Positions 63,623 through 64,000 of a stretch of DNA of 64,000 bases are shown here, in pieces. The stretch's first letter is position 1; every line of letters starts with the position of its first letter. The translations under genes were made by a program, and so were the position numbers. A model generated the notes under the pieces. It worked only from the letters and a program-made list of their open reading frames with translations, was not told the origin of the DNA and made no database searches. Source of the DNA: a virus; IMG/VR virus record IMGVR_UViG_3300028800_000094, positions 1-64,000 of that record, one strand, 5' to 3'.

Positions 63623-63952
63623 ATGACCAAGGCATCCCCGACTCGTATTGCCAAGCGCACCGTCGCCGACGAGGCCGGCGTAAATAAAGATCCGGCGCCC
63701 GATGCTGCTGCGAAAACCATACCGGCCAATGACGTGAAAGAAGCTTCGCCGGTGGCTCCTACGAAGGAGCCACCGCCGTTTATGATGCTCGACGTCGATC
63801 GGAGTCGGGCGTTGTTCGACTGGGCTATGATCAAGCAGATTGCCGGCGAGGTTCAGCGGCTTCCCCCTGACTTCCCGGTCACTGGACCGGCGCAGACGGC
63901 GCTGGTACTCTGGCTCGCCCACCAGCAGCTCTCGGTCCACTTCCAAAAGTAG
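63623..63952 (+). CDS. Hypothetical protein
   Basis: 109 residues. A disordered N-terminal half (Pro/Ala/Lys-rich) and a helical C-terminal part (RSRALFDWAMIKQIAGEVQR). Start has AACCAAGGAGTTTAAG upstream. An 11-bp perfect hairpin with a 4-base loop (63750-63775) lies in the coding sequence. Confidence 0.55.
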   Translation: MTKASPTRIAKRTVADEAGVNKDPAPDAAAKTIPANDVKEASPVAPTKEPPPFMMLDVDRSRALFDWAMIKQIAGEVQRLPPDFPVTGPAQTALVLWLAHQQLSVHFQK

Positions 63953-63982
63953 GAGCCATCATGGAACGGATAGGAGGCCACT

Positions 63983-64000
63983 GTGATCGTCACGATTAAA
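63983..64000 (+). CDS. Start of a gene cut by the window end
   Basis: GTG at 63983 preceded at five bases by AGGAGG, reading VIVTIK to the edge. The ribosome site is the best evidence; too little sequence for any other statement. Confidence 0.45.

Larger units (their letters stand above)
915..63869. repeat. Dispersed heptamer CAGGGGG / CCCCCTG, about 64 copies
   Basis: Hand count gives about 36 CAGGGGG and 28 CCCCCTG, spread across the window with typical gaps of several hundred to 2,000 bases, in all three codon phases and both orientations relative to genes. Examples: 915, 1622, 5098, 13010, 19206, 23728, 33552, 36766 and 36778, 39990, 46006, 53899, 56849, 59053, 63285. Many copies extend to six or seven G. 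Roughly two thirds of all runs of five or more G are preceded by CA, far above chance. Function unknown. Confidence 0.75.

Noticed and set aside
63961-63999. 12-residue ORF at the right edge
   Set aside because: A GTG at 63983 with a properly spaced AGGAGG explains the sequence better.
1-64000. tRNA genes
   Set aside because: No complete cloverleaf seen; the only T-arm-like sequence (about 9101-9120) lacks a matching acceptor stem and has an abnormal loop.
1-64000. CRISPR arrays and insertion sequences
   Set aside because: No regularly spaced identical repeats and no transposase. The 43-bp direct repeats at 38153 and 38374 are two copies inside coding genes.

Overview
The window is most of a tailed, contractile-tail (myovirus-type) double-stranded DNA phage genome of moderately high GC. 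The evidence is a complete, colinear morphogenesis block: TerS/TerL, DUF1073-type portal, MuF-like head protein, DUF2213 protease/scaffold, DUF2184 capsid, DUF3383 sheath, DUF3277 tube, frameshifted tail chaperone, tape measure, Gp138-type spike, baseplate J, DUF2612, tail fibres and a GH108 endolysin. No integrase, excisionase or C1-type repressor was recognised, and no phage RNA polymerase, so host RNA polymerase is presumably used. The host is probably a high-GC proteobacterium; the GH108 lysin would fit an alphaproteobacterium, but this is inference.

Layout. (1) Positions 1-19,918, plus strand: replication and metabolism genes in tightly overlapping (mostly ATGA/TAATG) order: an intein-interrupted UvrD-like helicase whose start lies left of the window, a DNA methyltransferase, a beta-clamp-like protein, a family A DNA polymerase, many small conserved phage proteins, a DnaQ-like exonuclease, RtcB RNA ligase, an acyl carrier protein, a PD-(D/E)XK nuclease, a double-HTH protein, a second UvrD-like helicase and a GHKL-ATPase-like protein. 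(2) A convergent terminator at about 19,925-19,956. (3) Positions 20,023-51,808, minus strand: the late block, read right to left from a NusG/RfaH-like protein through packaging, head, tail and fibre genes to lysis. An O-antigen-polymerase-like membrane gene and an HNH endonuclease are inserted in the head region, and a second intein sits in the MuF-like gene. (4) A 476-base divergent control region (51,809-52,284) with a perfect 20-bp AT-rich inverted repeat. (5) Positions 52,285-64,000, plus strand: a second early block with an SNF2-type helicase, small proteins, a DUF7768-like protein, an SSB-like protein with an acidic tail, a primase of the archaeo-eukaryotic type, a ParB-like protein and a class II ribonucleotide reductase. 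The two plus-strand blocks are probably one early transcription unit split by where the circularly permuted sequence was opened.

How it works together (inference). Early genes run rightward from the control region and provide nucleotide supply (NrdJ), primase, SSB, clamp, polymerase and helicases. The late block runs leftward, opened by a NusG paralogue that is a good candidate for a dedicated antiterminator.

The most unusual observations are: a Vsr-like homing endonuclease encoded antisense and wholly inside the MuF intein; about 64 copies of the heptamer CAGGGGG/CCCCCTG in all reading frames and both orientations; many long perfect hairpins inside early coding genes, including a canonical intrinsic terminator inside the primase gene; and a textbook -1 frameshift signal in the tail chaperone gene.
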